Made by a program: the position numbers and the translations under genes
Shown: positions 1 through 8,114 of the stretch, piece by piece
Position numbering within the stretch: position 1 is the stretch's first letter
Layout of the letters: the number at the start of each line of letters is the position of its first letter
Notes under the pieces: generated by a model
What the model saw: the letters and a program-made list of their open reading frames with translations, nothing else
Told to the model about the DNA's origin: nothing
Databases searched by the model: none
Assembly: GCA_041738275.1 (NCBI GenBank)
Contig: JBGSQD010000032.1
Location: forward strand, 1 to 17,085
Source: JACPFJ01 sp041738275
GTDB taxonomy: Bacteria; Desulfobacterota; Desulfuromonadia; Geobacterales; Pseudopelobacteraceae
Direction: 5' to 3'
DNA length: 17,085 nucleotides

Positions 1-977
1 CCATTGCTGTCATAACCTGTATAAAAACGAAGGTCGAAACCGATATCCTCGGAAACAGTATTTACCCATCCATTCCTGACTACGGTGCAGGAACTTGACT
101 TCCCCTGAGCTTCCCGTGCCGCACCCGAGTTGGAGATCAGATAATAGAAGCTGCTTGGGTCGGATGTCTGAGCGATGGCGGCGGAATCCCGGGCAGCGGT
201 CAACTGCGGCCAGTTGGTGTAGTAGCTCGACAGGGTGGAGACGGTTGGCGATGAGGCAAAGGCGGTAACACTGGAAGCGGCGTTATTCGTCTGAGTGGTC
301 ACCTGACCGTAATAGGTGATGGTAGTAATGTCCGTATTGACATTGGTGATGGTGAACGAGGTATTGCTGGTATGAACGGCGTTGACAATGCCGCCGCCGA
401 TATCCTTCAGCACGATTGCGCTGTTGACCCAGACCAGGTTGCTGCCGCAACTGCTGTTGATGCAGTAGCAACCACCGAGATCGGTAATTGAGGCGAGAGC
501 TTCAGTGACCCGGCCAACCGCATCGGCAGCCCACGTGTACTGTTTGCAGTTGGACCAGCTGCCGGCGTTGCAGGAGATGAAGCCGTTGGCACAGACTCCC
601 GACACCAGCGATGGTACTGTGTGAACATTGTCGATAGCACCATCGGTGTTGAGATCCTGGCTGATGATGACCTTCTGCAGATCGCCGGTTCCGGATGGCT
701 GAATGAACACTTCCAGAAATTTTGCCGATGATGGTGCGGTAAGGGTAGCCGGAAAGCTTGTGGCGCCGTTCACCGTCTGCATAAGGTTCGAGGAATTTGT
801 CATCGGCAGTGAAATGTTGCTGTTGACGGCATTCTTGCTCCCAAACCGGGACAGCGCAGCCCTGCCTGCATCTTGACCGGCGGTTTTCCCATCGACCGCC
901 AGTGCTGATGTACTTCCCAGCATCGTAGCCAGTGCCAGACTAGCTGCGGTACTTCTTGACCATTTCACGAATCGCAT
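1..977 (-). CDS. traN: TraN-like mating-pair stabilisation protein, N-terminal part (runs off left edge)
   Basis: This is an open frame of 325 codons with no stop before the window edge. The chosen start is the ATG at 975-977, which lies inside the end of traC (38 nt overlap) and has GGGGTGAG about 8 nt upstream. It gives a classic Sec signal peptide: basic MRFVKWSR, a hydrophobic core, then a SALA cleavage site about residue 28, followed by VDGKTAGQDAG. The secreted part is Ser/Thr/Asn-rich with a cysteine cluster (VCANGFISC, then GCYCINSSCGSN) around residues 125-180. TraN of F-type systems is a cysteine-rich outer-membrane protein that stabilises mating pairs, and the position at the distal end of a traA-L-E-K-B-V-C operon fits. 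The name rests on the export signal, cysteine pattern and context. Another secreted F-type component such as TraU is less likely. An ATG at 936-938 would remove the signal peptide. Confidence 0.6.
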   Translation of the reverse strand, partial: MRFVKWSRSTAASLALATMLGSTSALAVDGKTAGQDAGRAALSRFGSKNAVNSNISLPMTNSSNLMQTVNGATSFPATLTAPSSAKFLEVFIQPSGTGDLQKVIISQDLNTDGAIDNVHTVPSLVSGVCANGFISCNAGSWSNCKQYTWAADAVGRVTEALASITDLGGCYCINSSCGSNLVWVNSAIVLKDIGGGIVNAVHTSNTSFTITNVNTDITTITYYGQVTTQTNNAASSVTAFASSPTVSTLSSYYTNWPQLTAARDSAAIAQTSDPSSFYYLISNSGAAREAQGKSSSCTVVRNGWVNTVSEDIGFDLRFYTGYDSN

Positions 978-3387
978 CCTCATAACTCACCCCGCCATCG
1001 ACCATTGCTTCTATCTCGGCAATCTCGCTTGCATCCGAAGTGAAGACATAATAGGAGAACGGATCTACTGCCAGCCTGCCGATACCGACGCCTAACGGCG
1101 TGTCCATGAAGATCTCCGAATACTTTGGCTTGTTGCTCTTGGTGGACTTGAGTATCCGCATGGTGAAGTCGTCGTAGTCCAGCAGCTTTTCATCCAGCGC
1201 CTTCTCGAAATCGGATGACTCCAGAAAGAACTTGAAGGCCGAATTGTTCCGTATGACATCGCCAACTCCACCGAAGAGCTTCATGTCGAGCACCGACTGG
1301 GTGATGATGGTGAAGCTCCCGCCATATTTGCGGGCACGACGGTATCCTTCCTCAATAACCTCTTTCAGAGCCGAACTCTCGCTGAGGAACTGCCAGGCCT
1401 CATCAAAGACGATCAGACGTTGATCCGACTTGTCGGAAAGATACAGGTCCTGAGTAACTGCATTGATAACCTGGAGGGTGACCACCCGAAACAGTTCCTT
1501 GCGTGACTTGAGGTGTTCCAGTTCCAGCACCACGAACTCATCATTGGAGATGTCGAGGCTGCTGCGACCGTTGAAGAAGCGGCCAAAGGACCCGTCGCTC
1601 TTGAAGTCGGCCAGGTTGAAGGCGAGCCTGGATGCAGCCTCCTTGATTTCTCCACCTTCCGAGGAGTAATGGTCGAAATTGAACAGGTACTCATAGACGG
1701 TGTCGATGCCGGCATCGTTCCCTTCCTGCTGCCAGGCCCAGCGCACTGCACCCTTGATGAGAGTCATCTCTGTCTCGCTGGGGATGGTTTTGCCGGTGGA
1801 AAAGACCATCTGGGCGACGATGGGAGCGATAACCGGGATGTCGTACTCCGGATCGATGATGTTCGTGAAGGGGTTCAGGCAGACCTGCGAATCTTCGCTG
1901 AAGTCCAGATAGCGGGCACCGAAGAGCTTGGTCATCTTCTTGTAGGAGCCGCCGATGTCGATGATCCTGATTTTCGACTTTATGGCAAAGTAGTTGTAGA
2001 CCAGGTAATTGACGAAGAAACTTTTGCCTGCGCCGCTGGAGGCACAGACCATGGCGTTATGGTTGTTTACCGCCTTGTTGAAAATGTCTAGGCCGAACAG
2101 GTTTCCCTTCCTGCCGGCAAAGAGCATAATCGACTTGCCCAACCCGGAAAAATCCCCCTGCACTGGTAACGTCACGGCGATACTGTCCACCGGCAGGATA
2201 TGGTCACGGTCGAGGGTGTCAATGGTGCTGCCGCTGTCGTAGAGGCCGAATGGCAGTGACGAGATGAACAGAATGGGAAGAATCCCCTTGTCCTCCTGCA
2301 TCACGTACCCCTGCCCCTCCCATACCCGCTTGACTCTGGTAACAGACTCGTTCACCAGCCATTCGTTGCTGCCGTAAACCCACATGATCGGGATGATCCG
2401 GTAGAATTTTGTGCCCCGCTCCAGTTCGTCAACAGCCCAGAGGTATTCGTCCTTCTTGCGGGACAGCGAGGGGGCAAAGCTGCCGACCCCCTGCTGCTGC
2501 AGGACCAGGTTGCACTTGGTATGCAGCTTGTTCTTCTGGTTCCGCAGGACGATGTTCAGGGTAAAAAAGAACGGCGTCCGGATCTGGTCGGAATCGGTTG
2601 CCATACCCATGATCCCGCCGAAAAGCTGATTTGTCTGGATCGGGTCGCCATTCTGGGGAAATGATTTTGGCGTTACACAACGGAAGTGCTTGGAGTCGAA
2701 TTTTAGTGATGAGAACCGTTTCTCGACTTTGGTGCCAAGCAACACCTGCTTGCGGATAATGTTGCGCTCGTCATAGTGGCTGGAGTTGCCGGATGGGTCA
2801 TCGTTCAGCATCCGCCTTAGCAAGTCCAGAAGTCTTCCCGGTTTGACTGCGACAGGGGAAAGATCTGCTCCCCGCAATACCTCCTGGATGGTGCCGAAGA
2901 CCTCCTCAAGGTTCACATGGCCGATTTCCTTCACCGGAAACTTGACCGTGAAAAACATCCTGAAGTTACGGATTGGAATACCGCTCAAACAGCCGAGCCC
3001 TTCCACTCCTTCCAGAAAGAAACGCGAGACATTGTCCGACACGTCTCGGACCAGCTTGCTGTCACGGCTCTTCATTGAACCATAGGCGTCCACGACCGGC
3101 TTCACAAAGGGATCGGCGAACAGGATGAACTGCATGATCGACCCTTCGGGCAGATTAACGCGGAAGAGTCCCTCCAGGGTCTTGATGCTGCTTTCGCAGG
3201 CAAAGGACAGAGGAGCGCATTCCCACATCATGCCGAAGGTGTTGTCGGTATTCAGATAGATCTGTTTCTTGGGTTCATAAGCGATCCAGGGGAGATAGTC
3301 GGAAAATTTCTCCCGCTGCGAGAGTCTCCGCAGTTCGCCCAGGGTAATTCCTCCATCCTTTCCGAATAAAGACGACATGATTCCCAT
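940..3387 (-). CDS. traC: TraC, VirB4-family type IV secretion ATPase
   Basis: This 815-residue cytoplasmic ATPase is predicted to energise assembly of the F-type pilus and secretion channel. The N-terminal half (about 20-400) has the usual TraC/VirB4 layout, including the FSDYLPWIAYEPKKQIYL opening. The C-terminal ATPase domain has a Walker A (CASSGAGKS, about 448-456), a Walker B (LIVFDEAW, about 658-665), an arginine-rich GYRRARKYGG stretch and an ITQS motif (about 695). The length is close to F TraC, which is about 875 residues. The ATG at 3385-3387 is preceded by AGGAGGAG formed by the last codons of traV, with only 3 nt between the genes. The downstream end overlaps the traN start. All motifs look intact. 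Confidence 0.95.
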   Translation of the reverse strand: MGIMSSLFGKDGGITLGELRRLSQREKFSDYLPWIAYEPKKQIYLNTDNTFGMMWECAPLSFACESSIKTLEGLFRVNLPEGSIMQFILFADPFVKPVVDAYGSMKSRDSKLVRDVSDNVSRFFLEGVEGLGCLSGIPIRNFRMFFTVKFPVKEIGHVNLEEVFGTIQEVLRGADLSPVAVKPGRLLDLLRRMLNDDPSGNSSHYDERNIIRKQVLLGTKVEKRFSSLKFDSKHFRCVTPKSFPQNGDPIQTNQLFGGIMGMATDSDQIRTPFFFTLNIVLRNQKNKLHTKCNLVLQQQGVGSFAPSLSRKKDEYLWAVDELERGTKFYRIIPIMWVYGSNEWLVNESVTRVKRVWEGQGYVMQEDKGILPILFISSLPFGLYDSGSTIDTLDRDHILPVDSIAVTLPVQGDFSGLGKSIMLFAGRKGNLFGLDIFNKAVNNHNAMVCASSGAGKSFFVNYLVYNYFAIKSKIRIIDIGGSYKKMTKLFGARYLDFSEDSQVCLNPFTNIIDPEYDIPVIAPIVAQMVFSTGKTIPSETEMTLIKGAVRWAWQQEGNDAGIDTVYEYLFNFDHYSSEGGEIKEAASRLAFNLADFKSDGSFGRFFNGRSSLDISNDEFVVLELEHLKSRKELFRVVTLQVINAVTQDLYLSDKSDQRLIVFDEAWQFLSESSALKEVIEEGYRRARKYGGSFTIITQSVLDMKLFGGVGDVIRNNSAFKFFLESSDFEKALDEKLLDYDDFTMRILKSTKSNKPKYSEIFMDTPLGVGIGRLAVDPFSYYVFTSDASEIAEIEAMVDGGVSYEDAIREMVKKYRS

Positions 3388-3390
3388 GCC

Positions 3391-3885
3391 CTACTCCTCC
3401 TCGCCGGACGAGACAGTATCGCCCAGGAGCCAGCGCGGCTCGTCGACGAAGAAGTAGACGTAACGCAGCATGTAGAACTCATTGTCCTGGCCGGTGTACG
3501 GCAGGAGAAGCACCCGCATGGTTTTGGGCGGCGCGACAACCGGCGAGACCGGCTCTTTCAGTAGTCCGCTGAACTTGTCGAAAAGCGCGGTGCGGTAACG
3601 GTTGTAGTTGCTGTCCTCTTTGGACGAAGAATTCAGGGATACGTCATTTTTTCCGTCAAAACAGGCTTCGCCACTACCGTTCTCAGAACTACAGTCTTCC
3701 TCTTTATGATCTGCCGTTGCCTCAGTAACCTTGCCTGATCCAGTGGCTGATTCGCTGTACGCCGTCTGGACGGAGACACATTTTCCGTTGTTGGACTCCG
3801 GACAGCTGAAACTGCTTTCGTAGGGGTTGAGCAGGGCACAGCCGCTCATGATCAGCATTCCAATGGCAATCAGCGCCTTCTTCAC
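3391..3885 (-). CDS. traV: TraV, outer-membrane lipoprotein of the conjugative core complex
   Basis: This is a 164-residue lipoprotein with a lysine-rich N-terminus, a short hydrophobic stretch and the lipobox MSGC at residues 14-17. It is followed by NPYESSFSCPESNNGKC, whose two cysteines are typical of TraV. In F-type systems TraV anchors the TraK/TraB channel to the outer membrane, as VirB7 does. The middle is a low-complexity Ser/Glu/Asn-rich linker, and the C-terminus is better ordered. The start is GTG at 3883-3885, overlapping the traB stop as GTGA, with GGGAGGCGG just upstream. Both gene order (B-V-C) and sequence support the call. Confidence 0.88.
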   Translation of the reverse strand: MKKALIAIGMLIMSGCALLNPYESSFSCPESNNGKCVSVQTAYSESATGSGKVTEATADHKEEDCSSENGSGEACFDGKNDVSLNSSSKEDSNYNRYRTALFDKFSGLLKEPVSPVVAPPKTMRVLLLPYTGQDNEFYMLRYVYFFVDEPRWLLGDTVSSGEEE

Positions 3886-5159
3886 TTTCCGCCTCCCTTG
3901 GTAATCTTCTTGATTTCCAGGCTTATCCCTTCACTGATGACCAGCGTCACCGGCTTCGTGGCTCCAACCTCGATGACCGGCATGGTCTGCCTGGCCAGTT
4001 CCATGTAGAATTTCTGGATCTCCTTGAAACCGCTCGAAAGCCCTGACCCGACCCCGGACATGGCAATATCCTTCGGGTCAACCGTTTGGGTTGTGCCGAG
4101 GGGACTGACCGCCAGGGTCGAGGCCGAAGCCTTGATGGCGTCTCCGGCGCCGCCGAAGAACCCGGCCAGCATACTCCTGGCTATCATGGAGCCCATCTTT
4201 GCCACAACCCGCCCCCGCAGGCCGATCTTGCCGTCTGCATCAACGACAAAGCCCTTGATCTTCTGGTCAACAACGGCCTGTCCCTTGCGGTCGAGGCACG
4301 ACAGGGAGACGAGCAGCAGTTCCGCCCGTTCCGTGGCCAGGTTTCCTTTGCCGTCGGCAATCACGAAACAGCCTTTGAGGTTCGCTTTAACGCTGTTGGG
4401 AAGTACCGCCGGGGTCTTAACCCTGAGCAGCACAGGGACCGGATTACCTTTGGCTTCTGATGTCGTGGGAGCATCCAAGCCACTCAACAGGGTCGCCTCC
4501 ATAAAGGAAGGGGGCAGATAGACCGAACCGGTTCCGGCGTCTTTTTTTTTATCCTCTGCTTCGACCTTGGCTGACTTGCCTGATCCGGAATAGGACACAA
4601 TGGCAATGTCGCCGATCTCGGTTTCCGGAGGCGATGGCGGCTGTCCTGCCGGCATGCCTTGCGTTGAGGTCGGCAGAGGTGGCAGCGATACGCCGCCCTG
4701 GGGTAGCGGTGGCAATGGCGGCAGCGGTTGCTTGGTAATCGCCGTTTTGTGGAAACTTCCCTTTTGTGACTGCCCTGGTAACTGTGCGTTCGCCGTGATG
4801 CGAGGGTCACCCTGAGTTGTTGCCGCTGCAGCTGCCTGCAACTGCGGCTGGATCACGGGTTGGCCGTTTTTTTCACGGGTAATCTCATCGAGCTTCTTTT
4901 GGAGCTCTGCAACCTTGTCGTCACGCTTGGAGATCTCTTTCTGGCTTTCGAGAATCTGGGATTTCTCAAGAAGCTTCGGCTCGATATCCAAGGTGTTCTG
5001 CTTTACGCTTTTTACAGGTAACGTAGCTTTGCCCCTGTTCATGGCCATGTTCCCGAGAAAGAAGAGTGCAAGAAAGACGCATCCTCCTCCCACCCAGACA
5101 ATCAGTCGGCGTTGGCGTCCATTCAGGTTGTTCCAGAAGGACAGCAGCTTATTATTCAT
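3882..5159 (-). CDS. traB: TraB, VirB10-like inner-membrane-to-periplasm scaffold protein
   Basis: This protein has 425 residues from the ATG at 5157-5159, which has AGGAG 8 nt upstream. A longer start 42 nt further up is possible but has a poorer context. There is a short cytoplasmic N-terminus, one membrane helix (about 20-38, LIVWVGGGCVFLALFFLG), and then a charged coiled-coil-like segment (about 62-95). A proline-rich extension follows (about 145-180, QPLPPLPPLPQGG and onward). The C-terminal domain is TraB/VirB10-like, with GCFVIADGKGNLATERAELL and VVDADGKIGLRGRVV. This protein spans the periplasm and joins the inner-membrane ATPases to the TraK/TraV outer ring. It overlaps traK by 8 nt and traV by 4 nt, which suggests coupled translation. 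Confidence 0.93.
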   Translation of the reverse strand: MNNKLLSFWNNLNGRQRRLIVWVGGGCVFLALFFLGNMAMNRGKATLPVKSVKQNTLDIEPKLLEKSQILESQKEISKRDDKVAELQKKLDEITREKNGQPVIQPQLQAAAAATTQGDPRITANAQLPGQSQKGSFHKTAITKQPLPPLPPLPQGGVSLPPLPTSTQGMPAGQPPSPPETEIGDIAIVSYSGSGKSAKVEAEDKKKDAGTGSVYLPPSFMEATLLSGLDAPTTSEAKGNPVPVLLRVKTPAVLPNSVKANLKGCFVIADGKGNLATERAELLLVSLSCLDRKGQAVVDQKIKGFVVDADGKIGLRGRVVAKMGSMIARSMLAGFFGGAGDAIKASASTLAVSPLGTTQTVDPKDIAMSGVGSGLSSGFKEIQKFYMELARQTMPVIEVGATKPVTLVISEGISLEIKKITKGGGK

Positions 5160-6084
5160 CGTCTGACTCCTGAACCGGTTCTGATGGCTGCTCTTTGGCA
5201 TTCACAGCTTTCTGTGCCGGAGCACCCGGCCGGGTACCGTCCATCACCGGCAGATCACCGGCCAGTTTTCGAGTCCCCAGTTTCTCCGCCCGCTGTTCCA
5301 CAACAAAGACCCGCGATGTATCGCCAGTGCGCAGGATGTGGCGCTCAAGAGAGATGGCAACCGGGTTCTCCGCTATCTCAGTTCGCAGGAACATCTTTTC
5401 GTTCATTTTGAACTGGGTGGTCTCGCCACGAGGAGACGCTTCGAATTCCTTGATCCTGAGTCCTTCCCCTTCGATATCCACGGTCCGTTTGAGGGTCAGC
5501 AGTATTTCGCGGTACGAATTGAAACGCTTCTCTTTTCTGATGACGCTGTAGGAGTCGGGAATGTTATCGGTGTAGACATCCCTGATGGCCTTGAGCACCT
5601 TTTTCTCGAACGGCAGTCCCGCATAAATGGAGAGGTTCTCCTTTATCTTACGGTCCTTGCCTGAAGAGAGGCGTATTGTCTGCGAGGGGATTCTTTGCGG
5701 AAAAATTACCATGCTGAAGGTTTCGTCACCGCAGACGATATAGAGCTCGGTCGGGGTAGTCGAATAGGTGAACTTTTCACCTTTCCTGATCACCTTGAAC
5801 TTTACGAAAGCGTCCTTGCCGGTGATCTTTATGGTGAGCCCTTTCTCGGTGGAGGTCAGTGCCTCACGGATGTCGGACGGGCAGGAGATGCGATTCATGT
5901 CAGAACTGGACAACCTTACACTTGTGGTTGCTTCCGGGAGAACGACAGCAGGAAACTCTGCATCGGCTGGTTGGTCGGAAACCCGGTCAATCGCGGGTTT
6001 CGGTTTCTGGACGCTACCATGCTCAGTAGCATGCGCTAAAACCGGCAACAGCAATGCGGCCAATAAAACAAACTTATACATCAT
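5152..6084 (-). CDS. traK: TraK, secretin-like periplasmic/outer-membrane core protein
   Basis: This 310-residue exported protein begins with a signal peptide (MMYKFVLLAALLLPVLAHA, cleavage likely after residue 19). The mature part is beta-rich and includes SCPSDIREALTSTEKGLTI, which fits the TraK/VirB9 family that forms the outer-membrane pore with TraV and TraB. It is longer than F TraK (about 240 residues). The extra length is a polar C-terminal tail with QAVNAKEQPSEPVQESDDE character. The ATG at 6082-6084 overlaps the traE stop as ATGA, with AAGGGGG upstream. A second ATG directly follows and cannot be excluded. Gene order between traE and traB supports the call. Confidence 0.88.
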   Translation of the reverse strand: MMYKFVLLAALLLPVLAHATEHGSVQKPKPAIDRVSDQPADAEFPAVVLPEATTSVRLSSSDMNRISCPSDIREALTSTEKGLTIKITGKDAFVKFKVIRKGEKFTYSTTPTELYIVCGDETFSMVIFPQRIPSQTIRLSSGKDRKIKENLSIYAGLPFEKKVLKAIRDVYTDNIPDSYSVIRKEKRFNSYREILLTLKRTVDIEGEGLRIKEFEASPRGETTQFKMNEKMFLRTEIAENPVAISLERHILRTGDTSRVFVVEQRAEKLGTRKLAGDLPVMDGTRPGAPAQKAVNAKEQPSEPVQESDDE

Positions 6085-6659
6085 GCCCCCTTACTCACTC
6101 CCTGAGCCGGTTTTTCATAAAGCCGTACCAGGATGAATTTTCCGTTCTCGAAGCGGTATTCGATGAGGTAGACCTTGAGGACGTCCTCAGCTTTCTGATC
6201 CACCATGTAGGTCTTTTTGGTGCCGGTGACTTCGAGGCGGCGCTTCTCGGAATCGTTAACTATCGAATGGATGTAGAAAGCGCTCGAAGCCTTTGTGTTT
6301 TCGATCTTGTCGGCCAGTTCGTAAAGCTCCTTACGGGATGCCTGGAATTCGGCGGGATCGTAGACCACCAATAGTTCGCTGAACTGAGACCGGGCGTTGA
6401 CCGGGTTGTAGGTAAGGGCCAGACTCAGTATGTAGCGGGTAAATTCCTTGAGGTATTCATCCGAAGCCTTGTCGCCTGAAACCGAGATTTTGGAATTGAT
6501 GGTCGGCGGGACGAGGATCACCCTTTGGCTGTTCAAGGCCATGAACAGACCTGCCGTGTTTATGACAACGGCAATGCCCAAACCTACGACGACGAACTTG
6601 AGCAGCCGGTTTTCGGCAAATATGTTGGCGCTTTTCTGCAAAAATATGTCGAGGTTCAC
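6081..6659 (-). CDS. traE: TraE, inner-membrane VirB8-like assembly protein
   Basis: This 192-residue protein has one N-terminal membrane helix (about 20-42, LLKFVVVGLGIAVVINTAGLF) and a periplasmic domain. The domain contains SQRVILVPP, then DEYLKEFTRYILSLALTYNPVNA, both typical of TraE. In F-type systems TraE is needed for pilus assembly and is the counterpart of VirB8. The chosen start is GTG at 6657-6659, with GGGAG about 7 nt upstream and 21 nt after the traL stop. It ends in a 4-nt overlap with traK. Length matches F TraE (about 188 residues). Confidence 0.92.
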   Translation of the reverse strand: MNLDIFLQKSANIFAENRLLKFVVVGLGIAVVINTAGLFMALNSQRVILVPPTINSKISVSGDKASDEYLKEFTRYILSLALTYNPVNARSQFSELLVVYDPAEFQASRKELYELADKIENTKASSAFYIHSIVNDSEKRRLEVTGTKKTYMVDQKAEDVLKVYLIEYRFENGKFILVRLYEKPAQGVSKGA

Positions 6660-6680
6660 TTCTTCACTCCCGCTTTAGTG

Positions 6681-6947
6681 TCATTCCAGGAAATCTCTCT
6701 CAAAAAAATGTGGATATCCTTTCATCGGGGCTATGCCGATGAAATAGAGAATATGGCGCAGAAAGCCTCGCGGGTACTGCCTCTTGAAACGGCTGTACGC
6801 CCACGGCACGATAATCAGCGCCAGCCAGAAATACCCGCTAAACTGCTGGGCGAAGATAAAGCTCGACGTCATGATTGCCAGGTCATCCGGCTCGAACCAG
6901 AGGACCTGAAAAGGCTGTGTCAGGTATTGAGGAAACTTGCGGATCAA
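6681..6947 (-). CDS. traL: TraL, small inner-membrane pilus assembly protein
   Basis: This 88-residue protein matches TraL in size (F TraL is about 91 residues) and position, between the pilin and traE. It has an amphipathic start (FPQYLTQPFQVLWFEPDD), a hydrophobic central region (about 24-50) and a conserved-looking tail with RHILYFIGIAPMKGYPHFFERDFLE. TraL is the VirB3 counterpart and works with TraC in pilus assembly. The likely start is TTG at 6945-6947 with GGAG 7 nt upstream; no ATG or GTG has a better context. The gene lies beyond the hairpin that follows the pilin gene. Confidence 0.88.
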   Translation of the reverse strand: MIRKFPQYLTQPFQVLWFEPDDLAIMTSSFIFAQQFSGYFWLALIIVPWAYSRFKRQYPRGFLRHILYFIGIAPMKGYPHFFERDFLE

Positions 6948-6978
6948 TTACTGTCTCCGTTCGTGCTTCGAGATGTTG

Positions 6979-6998
6979 AGGGGGGCATGAGCCCCCCT
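6979..6998 (-). terminator. Perfect G/C hairpin between pilin gene and traL
   Basis: On the minus strand AGGGGGGC and GCCCCCCT form a perfect 8-bp stem with a 4-nt TCAT loop, starting 8 nt after the pilin stop codon. No T-run follows, so it is not a full intrinsic terminator. A partial terminator or 3' mRNA stabiliser, giving more pilin than downstream Tra proteins, is the simplest reading. The hairpin is seen directly; the function is inferred. Confidence 0.55.
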
Positions 6999-7006
6999 GG
7001 TTGCGG

Positions 7007-7306
7007 TCAGATGATCATTCCGAGAGATGTGACGATCTTGTCTGAGTTGATGACGAGAACACCTCCCAGGATGCAAAGGACTGCCGGAACCAGCTTTTGC
7101 TGGATCATGACGACGACGCCGGCAATGATGGCCAGAACCCCGGCGATAGCGCCGAAGGGTCCCTTGAGGATGTCGTTGATAAAGAAGTCGTAGGCCTCGA
7201 AGCCGAATGAACCGGCTACCGGTGCGACGAGAGCCATTGCCTGGGATGCTACCAGTGTCACGATCAACGCGATGACGGTCATCAGAAGCATTTTCCGTTT
7301 GTGCAT
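7007..7306 (-). CDS. traA: TraA-like conjugative pilin precursor
   Basis: This is a 99-residue prepilin. It has a basic N-terminus (MHKRK), a long hydrophobic leader ending at about residue 25 (SQAMA), and a mature part of about 74 residues. The mature part has two hydrophobic helices (about 53-69 and 72-87) split by a short basic turn (QQKLVPA). This is the layout of TraA/VirB2 pilins, in which two membrane helices pack into the pilus. The ATG at 7304-7306 has a strong AGGAGGAAGGA site just upstream, consistent with a highly expressed subunit. It is the first gene of the A-L-E-K-B-V-C series. Family assignment rests on architecture and position, because pilin sequences diverge. Confidence 0.82.
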   Translation of the reverse strand: MHKRKMLLMTVIALIVTLVASQAMALVAPVAGSFGFEAYDFFINDILKGPFGAIAGVLAIIAGVVVMIQQKLVPAVLCILGGVLVINSDKIVTSLGMII

Positions 7307-7361
7307 TCCTTCCTCCTTTTCCTGCTCTGTTGTGATGGTCAGACTGAACTACGTGTCGAAT

Positions 7362-8114
7362 TTAGCGAGATTCCGGACCGATCACCCCCTTTCCCTTGTC
7401 CAGCAACCCGGAGATCCTTGGGATGTCAGCACCATTCACGTGAGCACCTTCGATCCAGAGTGCCGGTGTTCCTCGTACACCAAGTCCTGACGCAATTTTT
7501 TCCATTTCCTCCAACTGTTGCTGCTGGGTGCCTTCGGTTACGGAGAGCGGTTTTCCGTCCAACAATCCACCGAAAACCTCTTGAAAAGCCTTCTCCCTGT
7601 TCGGCTGAGACAGGATGTAGCGGGCCTTCTTTTCTGCATCGGGATGTATCTTGCGCAATGGTACGAAGTAGACGTAACGGGTTACGTCTGTCCGCTTGGC
7701 AAGGTAGCTGTCCACCTTGCGGCAATAGGGGCAGTCGGGATCGGTAAATTCGATGACCGTCTTGGGTCCGTTGCCAATCTTCAGGGCTTTGTCCAGGGGG
7801 AGGTTCTTGATTCGCTCTGCTGCACCCTTTTCCCGCATCTCGGCTGTCAGATTCTTGCCATCCTTGGTCCATATTTCGCCAAAAAAGAGGTAACCTTCCG
7901 GGCTGAAGTAAAATACCTGCTCACCGGCGGTAATCTCATACAGGCCCTTCAACGGAGACTCTCTGAAACCATCAACTTTCAGATTCGGAAAACTCTTCAT
8001 CAGGTTTTCTTTCTCCGTTCTCACATCATCGTTCGCCAATGAGAGCCCCGACGCCGTCACGATAAGCAGCATCAACCCGCCGACCGTAAGTTTCCTGTTA
8101 TTCTTCAGTTTCAC
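7362..8114 (-). CDS. dsbC: DsbC-like periplasmic disulfide isomerase of the tra operon
   Basis: From GTG at 8112-8114 this is a 250-residue exported thiol-disulfide isomerase. It has a signal peptide (about 1-27, ending GLSLA) and a DsbC/G-like N-terminal dimerisation region (NLMKSFPNLKVDGFRESPLKGLYEI). A thioredoxin-fold domain follows, with the CPYC active site (about 128-131) in EFTDPDCPYC and the cis-proline loop GTPALW. Transfer operons often carry such enzymes (TrbB, DsbC) to fold cysteine-rich Tra proteins; here the TraN-like protein and the neighbouring OmpA-like protein are cysteine-rich. The start overlaps the ompA-like stop as GTGA and has AGGAGGAGAA upstream. An in-frame start 72 nt further upstream would lack the signal peptide at its N-terminus and is unlikely. 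Confidence 0.88.
   Translation of the reverse strand: MKLKNNRKLTVGGLMLLIVTASGLSLANDDVRTEKENLMKSFPNLKVDGFRESPLKGLYEITAGEQVFYFSPEGYLFFGEIWTKDGKNLTAEMREKGAAERIKNLPLDKALKIGNGPKTVIEFTDPDCPYCRKVDSYLAKRTDVTRYVYFVPLRKIHPDAEKKARYILSQPNREKAFQEVFGGLLDGKPLSVTEGTQQQQLEEMEKIASGLGVRGTPALWIEGAHVNGADIPRISGLLDKGKGVIGPESR

Noticed and set aside
1513..2091. Plus-strand frame of 192 codons opposite traC
   Set aside because: It is a codon-bias shadow of traC, whose ATPase motifs are intact on the other strand.
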